Assembly (NCBI GenBank): GCA_963789825.1
Contig: CAWBME010000006.1
Location: 124,001 to 188,000, forward strand
Length of the DNA stretch: 64,000 nt
DNA from: PFL42 sp963789825
GTDB lineage: Bacteria > Chloroflexota > Anaerolineae > Anaerolineales > E44-bin32
Reading direction: 5' to 3'
Below the pieces are notes generated by a model. It saw only the letters and a program-made list of their open reading frames with translations. It was not told the DNA's origin and did not search any database. Positions within the stretch are counted from its first letter, which is position 1, and each line of letters starts with the position of its first letter. Both the position numbers and the translations under genes were made by a program. Positions 37,316-45,839 of the stretch are shown piece after piece.

Positions 37316-38785
37316 TCAGCTCGAGCGCTCCGCCGCTTCGATGGCGCGCTTCTGGAAGGCGATCGCCATGCGCTCGAGTTCAGCCGCCTGCTCGCGTGAG
37401 ACCAAGTCCGGGTGGTGCTGCTCGAGCAGTCGGCGCGCCATCTGGTTGGCGCGCTGGCGCATATCCCGCCCGCCGTGGGTCTCCTGCCAGTCTTCCCAGA
37501 CCAGGCGCGTCGACAGTTGTGGCTGCCATTGGAGGCGGCGCAGGTTGCGCACCGTATACGGCTCGGTCAGGAAGTTGCCGCCCGGCCCGACCGTGCGCAG
37601 CTGATCGAGCCCGATCGTCTCCGGCGTTACCTCGAAACCCTCCGCCAGGCGGAAGGCGGCGGCCAGGATCTCGTTGTCGATGACTGCCTGCTCATAGCTG
37701 GCCGTCAGCAGTTGGTCGATCATCCCGAAGGCCAGATGGATGAAGTTGACCCCGGCCAGCGCCATCGGGGCCGCCTGCAGCATGCGCTCGAAGCCCGCCT
37801 GCGCGTCTGGCAGACAGGCGTCGAGGCCGCTGCCGCCCTGGAAGGGGAGCCCGTAAGCGTGGGCCAGCTGCGCGGTGGCACAGTGCGCCAGGACGGCCTC
37901 CGGCGAGGCGCCAACATAGCTGCCCGTATGCATGTTCATGCTGCCCGAGGCGGTGGCAAGCACACACGGATGGCCCGGGCGCAGCAGCTGCACCAAGACC
38001 AGGCCCGCCAGCGCGCTGGCGGTGTGTTCAACGACGGAACCGGCAATGCTCAGCGGCGCCGTGGCGCCCATCATGTTCGTCGGTTCCAGCCACAACGGGA
38101 TGCCGTGCTCGGCGCAGGCCATCATCTCTTCGACCGGCTGCTTGCCGTGCACCAGCGGGCTGATGAAGCACACCACCAGGCTGAAGCGCGGTGCGGTGCG
38201 CACGGATAGCGTGCTTCCTTGCACGACAGCGGCCATCTCCACCTGGTCGGCAATGCTGCTCCCGCCCGCACCCTGCGAGTAGTAATGCTTGGTTGTGTTG
38301 GGCAGGATGGTGGCCATCATCCTGCGATCGAAGCCCACCTGCGGCAGCTCTTGGGGGACAACCATGGCGTGCATGATGTGCGCCTGGGGGAGGGCATCGA
38401 TCAGTCGCGTCAGATCGGCCAGATCTTGCTGGCTGGCCGGCCGGCGGCGGCCTTCCAGGTCAAGGACATGCAACGCCGATGAGCCGGCGACGGTGTACAC
38501 ATCGTCGAGGGTGACCCGAACCGCGTGTTCTGCAACGGGCGCGTGCAGGGTGAACTCGTCCGGGGCAGCGTCCAGGGCGCGCTGCAGGACGTCGGAGGGA
38601 ACGCGCACGATGTGGCGTTCGCGATCGACCGTGCAGCCGGCGCCGGCAAAGACCTCCCATGCCGGCAAGTGGTCAACCTGTACGCCAACTTCGGCCAATA
38701 CGGTTCGGACGGCCTGGTCGAGGGCGCCCAGCTGTGCGCTATCCAGAAACTGAAGGCGCCCGCTCTTCAAGCTCCGAAATGGCAT
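37316..38785 (-). CDS. MttB-family trimethylamine:corrinoid methyltransferase-like protein (non-pyrrolysine)
   Basis: 489 residues, a full-length MttB-superfamily TIM barrel: LRTVLAEVGVQV-type N-terminus, RVPSDVLQRALDAAP, DVYTVAGSSALHVLDLEGRRRPAS, HAMVVPQELPQ, GATAPLSIAGSVVEHTASALAGLVL, and the late ETIGLDQLRTVGPGGNFLTEPYTVRNLRR block. There is no internal TAG, so it belongs to the pyrrolysine-free group that includes glycine-betaine methyltransferase MtgB. Such enzymes move a methyl group from a quaternary amine or similar donor to a corrinoid protein. AGGAGG lies 8 bp before the ATG. It is divergent from the ABC importer. Confidence 0.9.
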   Translation of the reverse strand: MPFRSLKSGRLQFLDSAQLGALDQAVRTVLAEVGVQVDHLPAWEVFAGAGCTVDRERHIVRVPSDVLQRALDAAPDEFTLHAPVAEHAVRVTLDDVYTVAGSSALHVLDLEGRRRPASQQDLADLTRLIDALPQAHIMHAMVVPQELPQVGFDRRMMATILPNTTKHYYSQGAGGSSIADQVEMAAVVQGSTLSVRTAPRFSLVVCFISPLVHGKQPVEEMMACAEHGIPLWLEPTNMMGATAPLSIAGSVVEHTASALAGLVLVQLLRPGHPCVLATASGSMNMHTGSYVGASPEAVLAHCATAQLAHAYGLPFQGGSGLDACLPDAQAGFERMLQAAPMALAGVNFIHLAFGMIDQLLTASYEQAVIDNEILAAAFRLAEGFEVTPETIGLDQLRTVGPGGNFLTEPYTVRNLRRLQWQPQLSTRLVWEDWQETHGGRDMRQRANQMARRLLEQHHPDLVSREQAAELERMAIAFQKRAIEAAERSS

Positions 38786-38891
38786 ACCTTCCTCCTGGCG
38801 CTCTGGGGATTATCGGGCGCTGCATGGTTGTTGACGGTACGTCCGGCCAAGCCAGGGCGCTCCGTTTGCATTTGCCGCTTAGTATTGGGCC

Positions 38892-38920
38892 ATTATGCGG
38901 ATGCAGGCACAGGGTGTCAA
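38892..38920 (-). promoter_or_regulatory. promoter of the first MttB-like gene
   Basis: On the minus strand TTGACA (38920-38915), 17 bp, CATAAT (38897-38892). The -10 is followed by TGG as at the importer promoter, but the operator-like TGCAAACG half-site lies further downstream (about 38877-38870) and lacks a good second half. Predicted leader about 100 nt. Confidence 0.6.
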
Positions 38921-39265
38921 CCTGGGCGGCCGGCTGCGCGTCCTGTCCTGACACAGGCTCGGCGAGGCGTTTCGAATGTGCCGAGCCGGCCGGATGCCGC
39001 ACAGCTGCCATCGTGTTCCGACCGAGGGGCGAGTTTGGGCTCGACCTGGCTGTTGCTCGGCCCTGGAATGCCACCCAGACGCTTGGGGACCAGTTGCCGG
39101 AGCGGCAAGCGCTACCGTCGCATAGCAGGTGGATCGACCGTGCCCATTCCGACATGGACGTGGATCCTCAATGGTTGCCAGGCGCTTGCGGGCAGGCGAC
39201 GCCGCAGGTGAGCCGCATCGAGATGTCACCCAGGCTTGGGCGAAGGCCCGGCGGAGGGGGGGTGC

Positions 39266-39295
39266 TTGACATGCCGGCCAACCCCATGCTAGAAT
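39266..39295 (+). promoter_or_regulatory. strong promoter of the CUT1 ABC importer operon
   Basis: A perfect TTGACA (39266-39271), an 18-bp spacer and TAGAAT (39290-39295) with an upstream TGC extension. The predicted transcription start is near 39302. Confidence 0.75.
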
Positions 39296-39297
39296 AA

Positions 39298-39311
39298 TGG
39301 AAACGTTTACA
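39298..39311. promoter_or_regulatory. LacI-type operator at the importer promoter
   Basis: TGGAAACGTTTACA is an imperfect palindrome centred on CG (12 of 14 positions symmetric) of the kind bound by LacI/CcpA-family repressors. It begins 2 bp after the -10 box, over the start of transcription. Near-identical sites lie at 45840-45853 and 45524-45537. Confidence 0.75.
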
Positions 39312-39592
39312 GGTCGACCCCGTCCTTGACAATGCGGGGGCGGTGCACTCTTCCTGTGCAGTCTGGGTAGCGGTGCGATCGTGCCCAGGGCGGTAAACGG
39401 GTAGCGTGCCATGTCTCCTTCCCGGTCAGATGGCTGACAGGCTGCATGCGCAGGCTGCGTTGGGTGGCGGCAGTCAGCCGCTCAGCCAAGAGCTTGCAGC
39501 TTCGATCAAGGAGGTGCCCGGCGCCAGCGAATGCCACCCAGCTGAACCCCAGACCGCACCCGTGATAGGCGGAGTTGAGAGGAGAATTGTCC
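39312..39592 (+). other. long 5' leader of the importer operon
   Basis: About 290 nt separate the predicted transcription start from the binding-protein ATG. A second TTGACA (39324-39329) has no good -10 box. I see no credible upstream reading frame and cannot match the segment to a known riboswitch by eye. It may contain regulatory RNA structure. Confidence 0.4.
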
Positions 39593-40966
39593 ATGCGTTC
39601 GACCATACGAGTGCTTTCGCTTCTGGCCCTTCTAGCGCTACTCATCCCAGCCTGCGCCGCTCCGGCGACGGAAGTGCCTGCCGAGGCGCCTGCCGGGGCA
39701 CCTACCGAGGCACCTGCCGCAGCGCCAGCTGAGGCCGAACCGATCAAACTGACCATCTGGTGGTGGGGCGAACAGGAAGCGCCCGGTGCCGAGGCCTGGC
39801 TGAACGAGACCATGGCCCTGTACACCGAGGCCAACCCCAACATCACCTTCGAAGCCGTCCTCCAGTCGACCGACACCCTGATCCCTGCCTTCCAGTCGGC
39901 CGCCGCCGCCAAGGAAGGGCCGGACATCCAGTACTTCTGGGGCGGGGTGTGGACCATCGAGAACGCCTGGACCGATGCGATCATCCCGGTGGATGATCTG
40001 ATCCCGGCCGACGAGTGGGACCACTACCTCAACGTCTTCGAACGGCAGTACGATGGCAAGACGTGGGGAGTGCCTTGGTACATGTCCGGCAACCCGGTGG
40101 TCTTCAACCCCGAGCTCTTCACCCAGGCCGGCCTGGATCCGAACGCTCCCCCGGCCACATGGGATGAGCTGCTCGTTGCCTGCGACAAGCTGCGCGCCGT
40201 GGACGTCGTCCCGATCGCCGGCGGCGTGAAGGACGGCTGGTTCGGCGGCTGGCTGTTCTCGATCCTGGCTCGCCAGCCACACGACAGCGAGAAAGCCTTC
40301 ATGAGGGCTTCCGTCGGGCAGGCCTCTTACACCGATCCGAAGTTCACCGAGTGGTGGGGACGCCTGCAGGAACTCAAGGACCGCGGCTGCTGGAACGAGG
40401 ACATCGGCTCGCTGGACTACCAGCAGGGTCAGGACCTGTTCGTCACCGGCAAGGCGGCCATGCTCTTCGGCAATGACACCTTCCTGGCCGGATGGGCGGA
40501 GACGATGGGCTGGGACAAGATCGGCCTGATGCTCACGCCGCAGTACGGCAACGGAGAGCTGGCTGACGACTACATCGTCACCGCCCAGGGCTGGGGCATC
40601 ACCTCGTGGTCGGACTATCCGCAAGAAGCCGCCGACTTCCTGGTCTTCATGCACACGCCCGACCGGGTGAATGCCTGGTTCGAAGCCACGGGTGTGCTGC
40701 CGGCCGATGACCGGCTGGATACCAGCCTGATCACGCAGCCGCAGCTCCAGCAGGTCTATGAGTGGGATACCACCCGCGGTGGCCCCAATCTGGAGAACTT
40801 CATCCCTAGCATGATGGACGAGCAGGCGAATTTCGCCGGCGTCCAATTGCTCTTCGCCGGGGATGCCACGCCGGAGGAACTCGGCCAGCTGACCGAGGAC
40901 GTCAACGCCAAGTGGCGCGAGCAGAATCCGGACGCGGCTGCCAACTTCGAGAACTGGATCGAGTAG
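39593..40966 (+). CDS. extracellular solute-binding lipoprotein, family 1 (CUT1 sugar-type)
   Basis: 457 residues. A signal peptide with lipobox (LLALLALLIPAC) leads to a Thr/Glu/Ala/Pro-rich linker. The mature family-1 fold follows: IKLTIWWWGEQEAPGAEAWLNETMALYTEANPNITFE, YFWGGVWTIENAW, KTWGVPWYMSGNPVVFNPELFTQAGLDPNAPPATWDELL, GKAAMLFGNDTFLAGWAE and AADFLVFMHTPDRV. The ATG is chosen because GAGAGGAGAA lies 7 bp upstream. Family members bind sugars or glycosides. In this context the ligand may be a methylated compound, since the gene shares an operator with a methyltransferase system. Confidence 0.9.
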   Translation: MRSTIRVLSLLALLALLIPACAAPATEVPAEAPAGAPTEAPAAAPAEAEPIKLTIWWWGEQEAPGAEAWLNETMALYTEANPNITFEAVLQSTDTLIPAFQSAAAAKEGPDIQYFWGGVWTIENAWTDAIIPVDDLIPADEWDHYLNVFERQYDGKTWGVPWYMSGNPVVFNPELFTQAGLDPNAPPATWDELLVACDKLRAVDVVPIAGGVKDGWFGGWLFSILARQPHDSEKAFMRASVGQASYTDPKFTEWWGRLQELKDRGCWNEDIGSLDYQQGQDLFVTGKAAMLFGNDTFLAGWAETMGWDKIGLMLTPQYGNGELADDYIVTAQGWGITSWSDYPQEAADFLVFMHTPDRVNAWFEATGVLPADDRLDTSLITQPQLQQVYEWDTTRGGPNLENFIPSMMDEQANFAGVQLLFAGDATPEELGQLTEDVNAKWREQNPDAAANFENWIE

Positions 40967-40983
40967 TCTTCGGGACGGACTAG

Positions 40984-41016
40984 GCAGAGAGGGGAGGGTC
41001 CGCCTCCCCTCTCTGC
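40984..41016 (+). terminator. intergenic hairpin between binding protein and permease
   Basis: GCAGAGAGGGGAG and CTCCCCTCTCTGC form a perfect 13-bp stem with a 7-nt loop, 17 bp after the binding-protein stop and 10 bp before the permease ATG. No T-tract follows. It probably stabilises the upstream message or attenuates the permease genes. Confidence 0.6.
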
Positions 41017-41026
41017 ATATCTGCCG

Positions 41027-41899
41027 ATGCAGTATCGCAAGCACGAGCCATGGTTGTACTTGGCGCCGGCGCTGGTCATGTTGCTGGCGGTTTTTGGCTA
41101 TCCTGTCGTCCGACTGATCATCCTGAGCCTGCAACGCCCCAAGGGGGGCGTCCCGATCTTCGTTGGGCTGGGGAACTACCAGCTGCTCTTCCGGGACGAC
41201 GTCTTCCTTCAGGCAGTGAGCAACAACCTGAAGCTGCTGCTTACAGTCCCGGTGACGGTTGGGTTGGCGTTGGTGCTGGCGGTCTTCCTGTTTGAGCGCA
41301 TCAAGGGCTGGCGTCTGTATCGCATGACGCTGTTCCTGCCCTACCTGCTGCCGATTGCCGCCGTTGGGCTGGTCTTCTCCTACATCTTCCAGCTGAGTGG
41401 CGTGCTCAACGACTTCCTCAACGCGGTCGGGGCGGGGGCGCTGGCCCAGGACTGGCTGGGGAGCACAACCCTGGCACTTCCCACGGTGATGTTCGTCATC
41501 ATCTGGAAGGAGGTCGGCTTTGGCGTCGTGCTCTTTCTGGCGCGGCTGATGTCGGTGGAGGAGGAACTGTTCGACGCCGCGCGCGTCGACGGCGCCAACT
41601 GGTGGCAGTTGCAGCGGCATGTGACCGTCCCGCAGCTCGCCACGGTGATCGAATTCTTCACGGTCATCTCGATTATCACCGTGTTGTCGTGGGTCTTCGG
41701 CTATGTGTTCGTCATGACTTCGGGCGGGCCGGGGAACGCCACGATGGTCACGGAGCTGTATGTCTACCTAATGGGCTTCCGCTACAACCAGATGAACTTG
41801 GCGGCGGCGGTTTCCGCCCTGCTCCTGCTGGTCACAGGGGTCTTCATCTTTCTGGAACTGCGGCTGCGAGAGCGCAGCGACCTCGGGCTGGTGTCATGA
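41027..41899 (+). CDS. CUT1-type ABC sugar permease (MalF/UgpA-like)
   Basis: 290 residues with six helices. The N-terminal segment EPWLYLAPALVMLLAVFGYPVVRLIILSL is the standard CUT1 start. VFLQAVSNNLKLLLTVPVTVGLALVLAVFL follows, and the EAA loop reads ELFDAARVDGANWWQLQRHVTVPQL. The family ending FRYNQMNLAAAVSALLLLVTGVFIFLELR is intact. It overlaps the next permease by ATGA. No ATPase follows in the operon, so a shared MsmX/MalK-type ATPase encoded elsewhere is expected. Confidence 0.93.
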   Translation: MQYRKHEPWLYLAPALVMLLAVFGYPVVRLIILSLQRPKGGVPIFVGLGNYQLLFRDDVFLQAVSNNLKLLLTVPVTVGLALVLAVFLFERIKGWRLYRMTLFLPYLLPIAAVGLVFSYIFQLSGVLNDFLNAVGAGALAQDWLGSTTLALPTVMFVIIWKEVGFGVVLFLARLMSVEEELFDAARVDGANWWQLQRHVTVPQLATVIEFFTVISIITVLSWVFGYVFVMTSGGPGNATMVTELYVYLMGFRYNQMNLAAAVSALLLLVTGVFIFLELRLRERSDLGLVS

Positions 41900-42738
41900 G
41901 CGGGGCGCGGCGGCGGGCGCAGGATCTCTCGGGCAGCCTGCTCCGGCAGGTGGTCGTGATCTTCTTCACAGTGCTGTCCTTGTTCCCGCTGTACTTCATG
42001 CTGGTGTCGTCGCTGAAGAGCAAGGCGGATTACCTGGAGAACAAGTTCAACCTGCCGCCTCATCCGATCCTCGACAATTTTCTGACTGCCTTCGCCGGCG
42101 AGAAGTTCCTCATCCGGTTTGCCAACAGCGCCATTCTTACCGTGGGCGCGGTGGCGCTCTCCCTGTTGATCGCCTGTCTGGCGGCATACGCCTTTGCCCG
42201 GATGCAATTCCCCGGCAAGCGCACGCTGTTCAACCTGATGCTGTCGCTGATGGTCGTCCCACCCGTCGTCATGGTGGTCCCGCTATTCGTGACCATGGTG
42301 CGCTTGGGGCTGGTCAACACCTATCAGGGCGTGATCTTGATCTACATTGGTCTGCTGCTGCCCTTCTCGGTCTACATGATGACCAACTTCTTTCAGACCA
42401 TCCCGCGGGAGATCGTGGAGGCGGCGCGCATCGATGGCTGCTCGAGCTTCGGTGTCTTCATCCGGATCCTGATGCCGTTGTCGGCGCCGGCGGTGATCAC
42501 CCTGACCGTGGTCAACTCCCTATGGGTCTGGAATGAGCTGCTGATCGCATTGATCTTCCTGCAGCGCGACGAGATGAAGACCCTGATGGTCGGCATTGCT
42601 TCGATGCGCTCGCGGATCTATGTCGACATCCCGGCGACGATGGCCGGCCTGTTGGTGGCGACGATCCCGATCGTGGTGCTCTACCTTTTTGGCCAGCGTT
42701 ACTTCATTCGCGGCCTGATCGGCGGGGCGGTCAAGTAG
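41896..42738 (+). CDS. CUT1-type ABC sugar permease (MalG/UgpE-like)
   Basis: 280 residues, six helices. LFPLYFMLVSSLKSKADYLENKFNLPPHPILDNFLTAF is the MalG-type N-terminus, and FANSAILTVGAVALSLLIACLAAYAFARMQFPGKRTLF follows. The EAA loop is IPREIVEAARIDGCSSFGVFIRILMPLSAPA, and the protein ends in GQRYFIRGLIGGAVK. It pairs with the preceding permease. The UroD-like gene starts 42 bp later on the same strand. Confidence 0.93.
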   Translation: MSGARRRAQDLSGSLLRQVVVIFFTVLSLFPLYFMLVSSLKSKADYLENKFNLPPHPILDNFLTAFAGEKFLIRFANSAILTVGAVALSLLIACLAAYAFARMQFPGKRTLFNLMLSLMVVPPVVMVVPLFVTMVRLGLVNTYQGVILIYIGLLLPFSVYMMTNFFQTIPREIVEAARIDGCSSFGVFIRILMPLSAPAVITLTVVNSLWVWNELLIALIFLQRDEMKTLMVGIASMRSRIYVDIPATMAGLLVATIPIVVLYLFGQRYFIRGLIGGAVK

Positions 42739-42780
42739 CCCGCCAGCAATTCTGGCGGGCAACGCCGGCTGAAAGGCGCT

Positions 42781-43977
42781 GTGACCACACCTGCTCCCCG
42801 CATGTCGATCCGCCAGCGCCTGCTGGCTGTGCTCGACGGACGGCTTCCCGACCGTCCGCCTTTCCTCGATCGTCTGGAAGCCTGGTATGCCACCCACCTG
42901 CGGGCAGGAACCTTGCCGGAGCGCTTCGAAGGGCTCTCGCTCAGCGAGGTCCATCGCGCGGTGGGGATGGGCCAGCAGCGGTTCGTGGTCCCGTATGCCC
43001 TGCGGCTGCGCGGCGTGGAAGTCGTCTCCACTTTCAACGGAGAAGCCGCTGCGCGCCAATCGGATCCAGTCATCCTCGAGTTTCCAGGCATGTGGGATCT
43101 GGTCCCCCTGGACCGGCCGGGTGTGACCGAGACCGAACTGCGGACTCCGGTGGGCAGACTGCGGTTGCGACAGGAGTTGCTCGCCGAGGGCGTCGCCAAT
43201 GGGACGTCCCCCTACTTGAAGGAGCATCTGATCAAGGAACCGGCCGATTACATCACGGCCGGCTGGATCATCGAGCATGCGGAGTTTGTGCCGGGCTACG
43301 AGCGCGTGACGGCCGAGCAGGCCGCCATTGGCGCAGACGGCTACGTCGTTCCCCTCCTCCACCGGATTCCGTTCCAGCAGGTGTTGCTGGAGTACCTGGG
43401 TGAGGCCCCGTTGTTCTACGCGCTGCATGACGAGCGCCCGGCGGTCGAGCGCCTGTTGCATGTGCTGGACGAACAGCTGCAGGAGATCCTGACGCGCTTG
43501 GCGGATTTCGATGCGCCTTATGTCGAATTCCCAGACAATCTGCACGGCATGATGACCAATCCGAAGCTGTTCCAGCGGTACTGTCTGCAGGCGTATCAGC
43601 GCTATACCGACACGCTTCGCCGGCAGGGCAAGCGGGTGGGCAGCCACACCGACGGCGACGTTGGCAGCCTGCTGGGGCTGCTGCGCGAGTCGGGTTTGGA
43701 CGTCTGCGAGTCGGTATCCCCGTTTCCGCTGACCGCGAGTACGTTTGGTCAAATCTGGGAAGCTTGGCGCGGGGGGCCGATCATCTGGGGAGGCATCCCG
43801 TCTCCCATTCTCGAGGCGCGCACGCCGCAGGCTGAGTTTGAGGCCTGGGTCGATCAGTTGTTGGACACAATCGGTGCCGACCCGATCATCCTAGGTGTGG
43901 GGGACATGGTGATGGGCAATTGCCTGATCGAGCGCGTGGAGGCGATTGCCCGACGTGTGGAGCAACACGCCCCCTAG
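42781..43977 (+). CDS. uroporphyrinogen-decarboxylase-family methyltransferase (MtaA/MtbA-like)
   Basis: 398 residues from a GTG. The fold is the UroD barrel; in methylotrophic systems relatives (MtaA, MtbA, CmuA) move methyl groups between corrinoid proteins and coenzyme M or tetrahydrofolate. KRVGSHTDGDVGSLLGLL and LDVCESVSPFPLT supply a His and a Cys compatible with the zinc site of that group. True haem-pathway HemE residues are absent. Position directly behind the importer and next to MttB genes supports the methyltransferase reading. It is convergent with the second MttB-like gene. Confidence 0.8.
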   Translation: MTTPAPRMSIRQRLLAVLDGRLPDRPPFLDRLEAWYATHLRAGTLPERFEGLSLSEVHRAVGMGQQRFVVPYALRLRGVEVVSTFNGEAAARQSDPVILEFPGMWDLVPLDRPGVTETELRTPVGRLRLRQELLAEGVANGTSPYLKEHLIKEPADYITAGWIIEHAEFVPGYERVTAEQAAIGADGYVVPLLHRIPFQQVLLEYLGEAPLFYALHDERPAVERLLHVLDEQLQEILTRLADFDAPYVEFPDNLHGMMTNPKLFQRYCLQAYQRYTDTLRRQGKRVGSHTDGDVGSLLGLLRESGLDVCESVSPFPLTASTFGQIWEAWRGGPIIWGGIPSPILEARTPQAEFEAWVDQLLDTIGADPIILGVGDMVMGNCLIERVEAIARRVEQHAP

Positions 43978-44027
43978 CCAGAGGCGGGTCCAAGAACAGA
44001 GCTGTTGACGCGGGGGTGGGGCGCCGC

Positions 44028-45494
44028 TCAGCTGCGCCGGGATTGTTGTTCGGCCCAGCTGACTGCCCGCTGCAGCGCTTCCTCGAGCGCCTTGTCCGCC
44101 GCGGGCGGCAGTGGCACTGGCTGGGCCTTGCTCAGGATCTCAACCACCCGTTCGTGGGCCACTTCGTGCGCCATCTTCGCACCGGCCGTCGCCCAATCGT
44201 CCAGGCTCTGCCGCTTAAACAGCTTGGGGAAGTACATCTCCTGGCGGAAGTGTCGGACCGTGTGGTCATGTTGCAGGAAGCTGCCGCCGTGCCCAACCTG
44301 GCGGATGACGTCCAGCGCCAGCGTCTCGTCGTTCAGCGTGATTCCATCCAGGATCCGCCGGATGGAGTTGACGATCTCGTCGCAGATCACCACCATCTCC
44401 TGAGATCCATACATCCCGAAGGCCAGTGTCCCCAGGCTCTGGGAAAGCGTCATCCCGGCCAGACCGTTCAGCAGCATCTCCATGGCCGCCTCGGAGGCGG
44501 CTTCGGCGTCAGGGAATTTGGCTTCGACCCCTCCGCCCAAACCATAGACTGGAATGCGATAGCGATGTGCCATCTGGATGACGGCCACCTTGCCCAGGTT
44601 CTGCTCCGGGCTTCCGTAGGTGACCTGCGTTGTGCGCATATCGAAGACATCGGTGTCAGGCTTCAATACAACCGGCGCGCCGGGACGGATCAGCTGCGTC
44701 AAGACGACCCCGAACAGCACCTCGGCGATGGTCAACACGGTCGTTCCTGCAACCGTGGCTGGCGCCGTAGCCCCCATCAGCGGGCCCGGCGAGTACAGCA
44801 CCGGGACGCCGGCGTGCACGACGTCGATGATCCCCTCGTTCATGATGGCGATTTTCAACGGCGACACCGGCGTGACGATCCCCAACACGCTGGGGGAAGT
44901 GCGCAAGGTTGCTTCGCCGCCCGAGGCGGCAGCCGCCATCTCCAGCAGGTGCTCGGTGAATGGCCGCTCGAGGATGTTGATCACCGTGGGCTTGCTGGTG
45001 TTGCGGAAGATGGCGTCGAAGTCGTGGAAGAAGATCTCTCCGGTCGGGCAGTCGCCTGCCATACACAGCGTCTGGACGAAGTCGATGTTGGGCAGGGCAT
45101 GTCCCAGGCGGGTGCTCGAAACCATATCCTGCTTGGTGGGTTGGCGGGCGCGGCCCAGCTGGTAGTCGAAGAACAGCGGTTCGGAGGTTCCGCCCATGCC
45201 GTAGTAGACGCGGCCTGGCTCGAGCAGCAGGCTGTTGGCCTCGTCGTGGCGTCCATGCAGGACAAAGCTGGAGGGGGCGGAGGCGATGGCCGCTTCCACC
45301 ATCTCGGCGGGAAGGCGGATGATCCGGGCGTCTCGGTCGACGTCGGCCCCCCCCTTGGCGAAGATGTCCAGGAATGCAGACGACTCGCTGAACAGGCCAG
45401 GGTCCCACAGCAGGGAAAGCGCGGCTTGATGCAGCCGTTCGACTTCCTCCTCCGACAGGATCTTGAGCGAGCCACCGCGCATGCCGGTCTTCAT
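44028..45494 (-). CDS. MttB-family trimethylamine:corrinoid methyltransferase-like protein, second copy (non-pyrrolysine)
   Basis: 488 residues, intact: MKTGMRGGSLKILSEEEVERLHQAALSLL, IIRLPAEMVEAAIASAP, RVYYGMGGTSEPLFFDYQLG, NILERPFTEHLLEMAAAASGG, LMGATAPATVAGTTVLTIAEVLFGVVL, and ALDVIRQVGHGGSFLQHDHTVRHFRQEMYFPKLFKR. No internal TAG. The ATG at 45494 has AGGAGGT 8 bp upstream; the open frame to 45755 lies inside the promoter region. Its promoter carries a LacI-type operator, tying it to the regulator transcribed divergently. The two MttB copies differ widely, so they may use different methyl donors. Confidence 0.92.
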   Translation of the reverse strand: MKTGMRGGSLKILSEEEVERLHQAALSLLWDPGLFSESSAFLDIFAKGGADVDRDARIIRLPAEMVEAAIASAPSSFVLHGRHDEANSLLLEPGRVYYGMGGTSEPLFFDYQLGRARQPTKQDMVSSTRLGHALPNIDFVQTLCMAGDCPTGEIFFHDFDAIFRNTSKPTVINILERPFTEHLLEMAAAASGGEATLRTSPSVLGIVTPVSPLKIAIMNEGIIDVVHAGVPVLYSPGPLMGATAPATVAGTTVLTIAEVLFGVVLTQLIRPGAPVVLKPDTDVFDMRTTQVTYGSPEQNLGKVAVIQMAHRYRIPVYGLGGGVEAKFPDAEAASEAAMEMLLNGLAGMTLSQSLGTLAFGMYGSQEMVVICDEIVNSIRRILDGITLNDETLALDVIRQVGHGGSFLQHDHTVRHFRQEMYFPKLFKRQSLDDWATAGAKMAHEVAHERVVEILSKAQPVPLPPAADKALEEALQRAVSWAEQQSRRS

Positions 45495-45523
45495 GACGGG
45501 ACCTCCTGCGAGCCCGGATGTTG

Positions 45524-45537
45524 TGGAATCGTTTGCA
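45524..45537. promoter_or_regulatory. LacI-type operator at the second MttB promoter
   Basis: Read on the minus strand, TGCAAACGATTCCA starts 3 bp after the -10 box. It matches the consensus of the other two sites (TGnAAACGnTTnCA, centred on CG). Confidence 0.68.
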
Positions 45538-45540
45538 TCC

Positions 45541-45569
45541 ATGATAGGTGGGAGCGGCGAGACTGTCAA
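45541..45569 (-). promoter_or_regulatory. promoter of the second MttB-like gene
   Basis: TTGACA (45569-45564), 17 bp, TATCAT (45546-45541) on the minus strand. The leader to the ATG is about 40 nt. Confidence 0.75.
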
Positions 45570-45807
45570 GCGACGGCCGGAGGATGGCGAGGTCTGTCGT
45601 AGGGATCTGGTCCGACTGACCCCTGCAAGGCTGGCTTGCCTTCTCAGGTTCGCCCGACGGCCTGCCCCAGGTCGAGCGTCATGCGCCCTGCTGCAAGCGC
45701 GAGCGCGGGGGTGCTCCAAAGCCATTTGCGGAGAAACGCGAGATCCGGGCTGCAACAGCGAGCGGGCCTTATGCTGCCGCCCCGATGGACGTTGTGGAAC
45801 GTTGCGC

Positions 45808-45837
45808 TTGACAGTGCCCTCTCGGAAGTGCTAGCAT
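45808..45837 (+). promoter_or_regulatory. promoter of the lacI-family regulator and corrinoid protein
   Basis: TTGACA (45808-45813), 18 bp, TAGCAT (45832-45837) with the TGC extension. It is almost a copy of the importer promoter, including AATGG after the -10. Predicted leader about 150 nt. Confidence 0.75.
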
Positions 45838-45839
45838 AA

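Noticed and set aside
38786..39592. Cobalamin riboswitch upstream of the corrinoid-system genes
   Set aside because: The expected B12-box and GCCACTG-type core could not be found in order. Isolated short matches are not enough.
39638..41620. 660-residue minus-strand frame across binding protein and permease
   Set aside because: It spans two plus-strand genes and the hairpin between them and is rich in Gln, His and Arg. It is a GC-rich shadow frame.
37316..45494. Pyrrolysine (in-frame TAG) in the MttB-like genes
   Set aside because: Both frames are full length without an internal TAG, so they belong to the pyrrolysine-free group.
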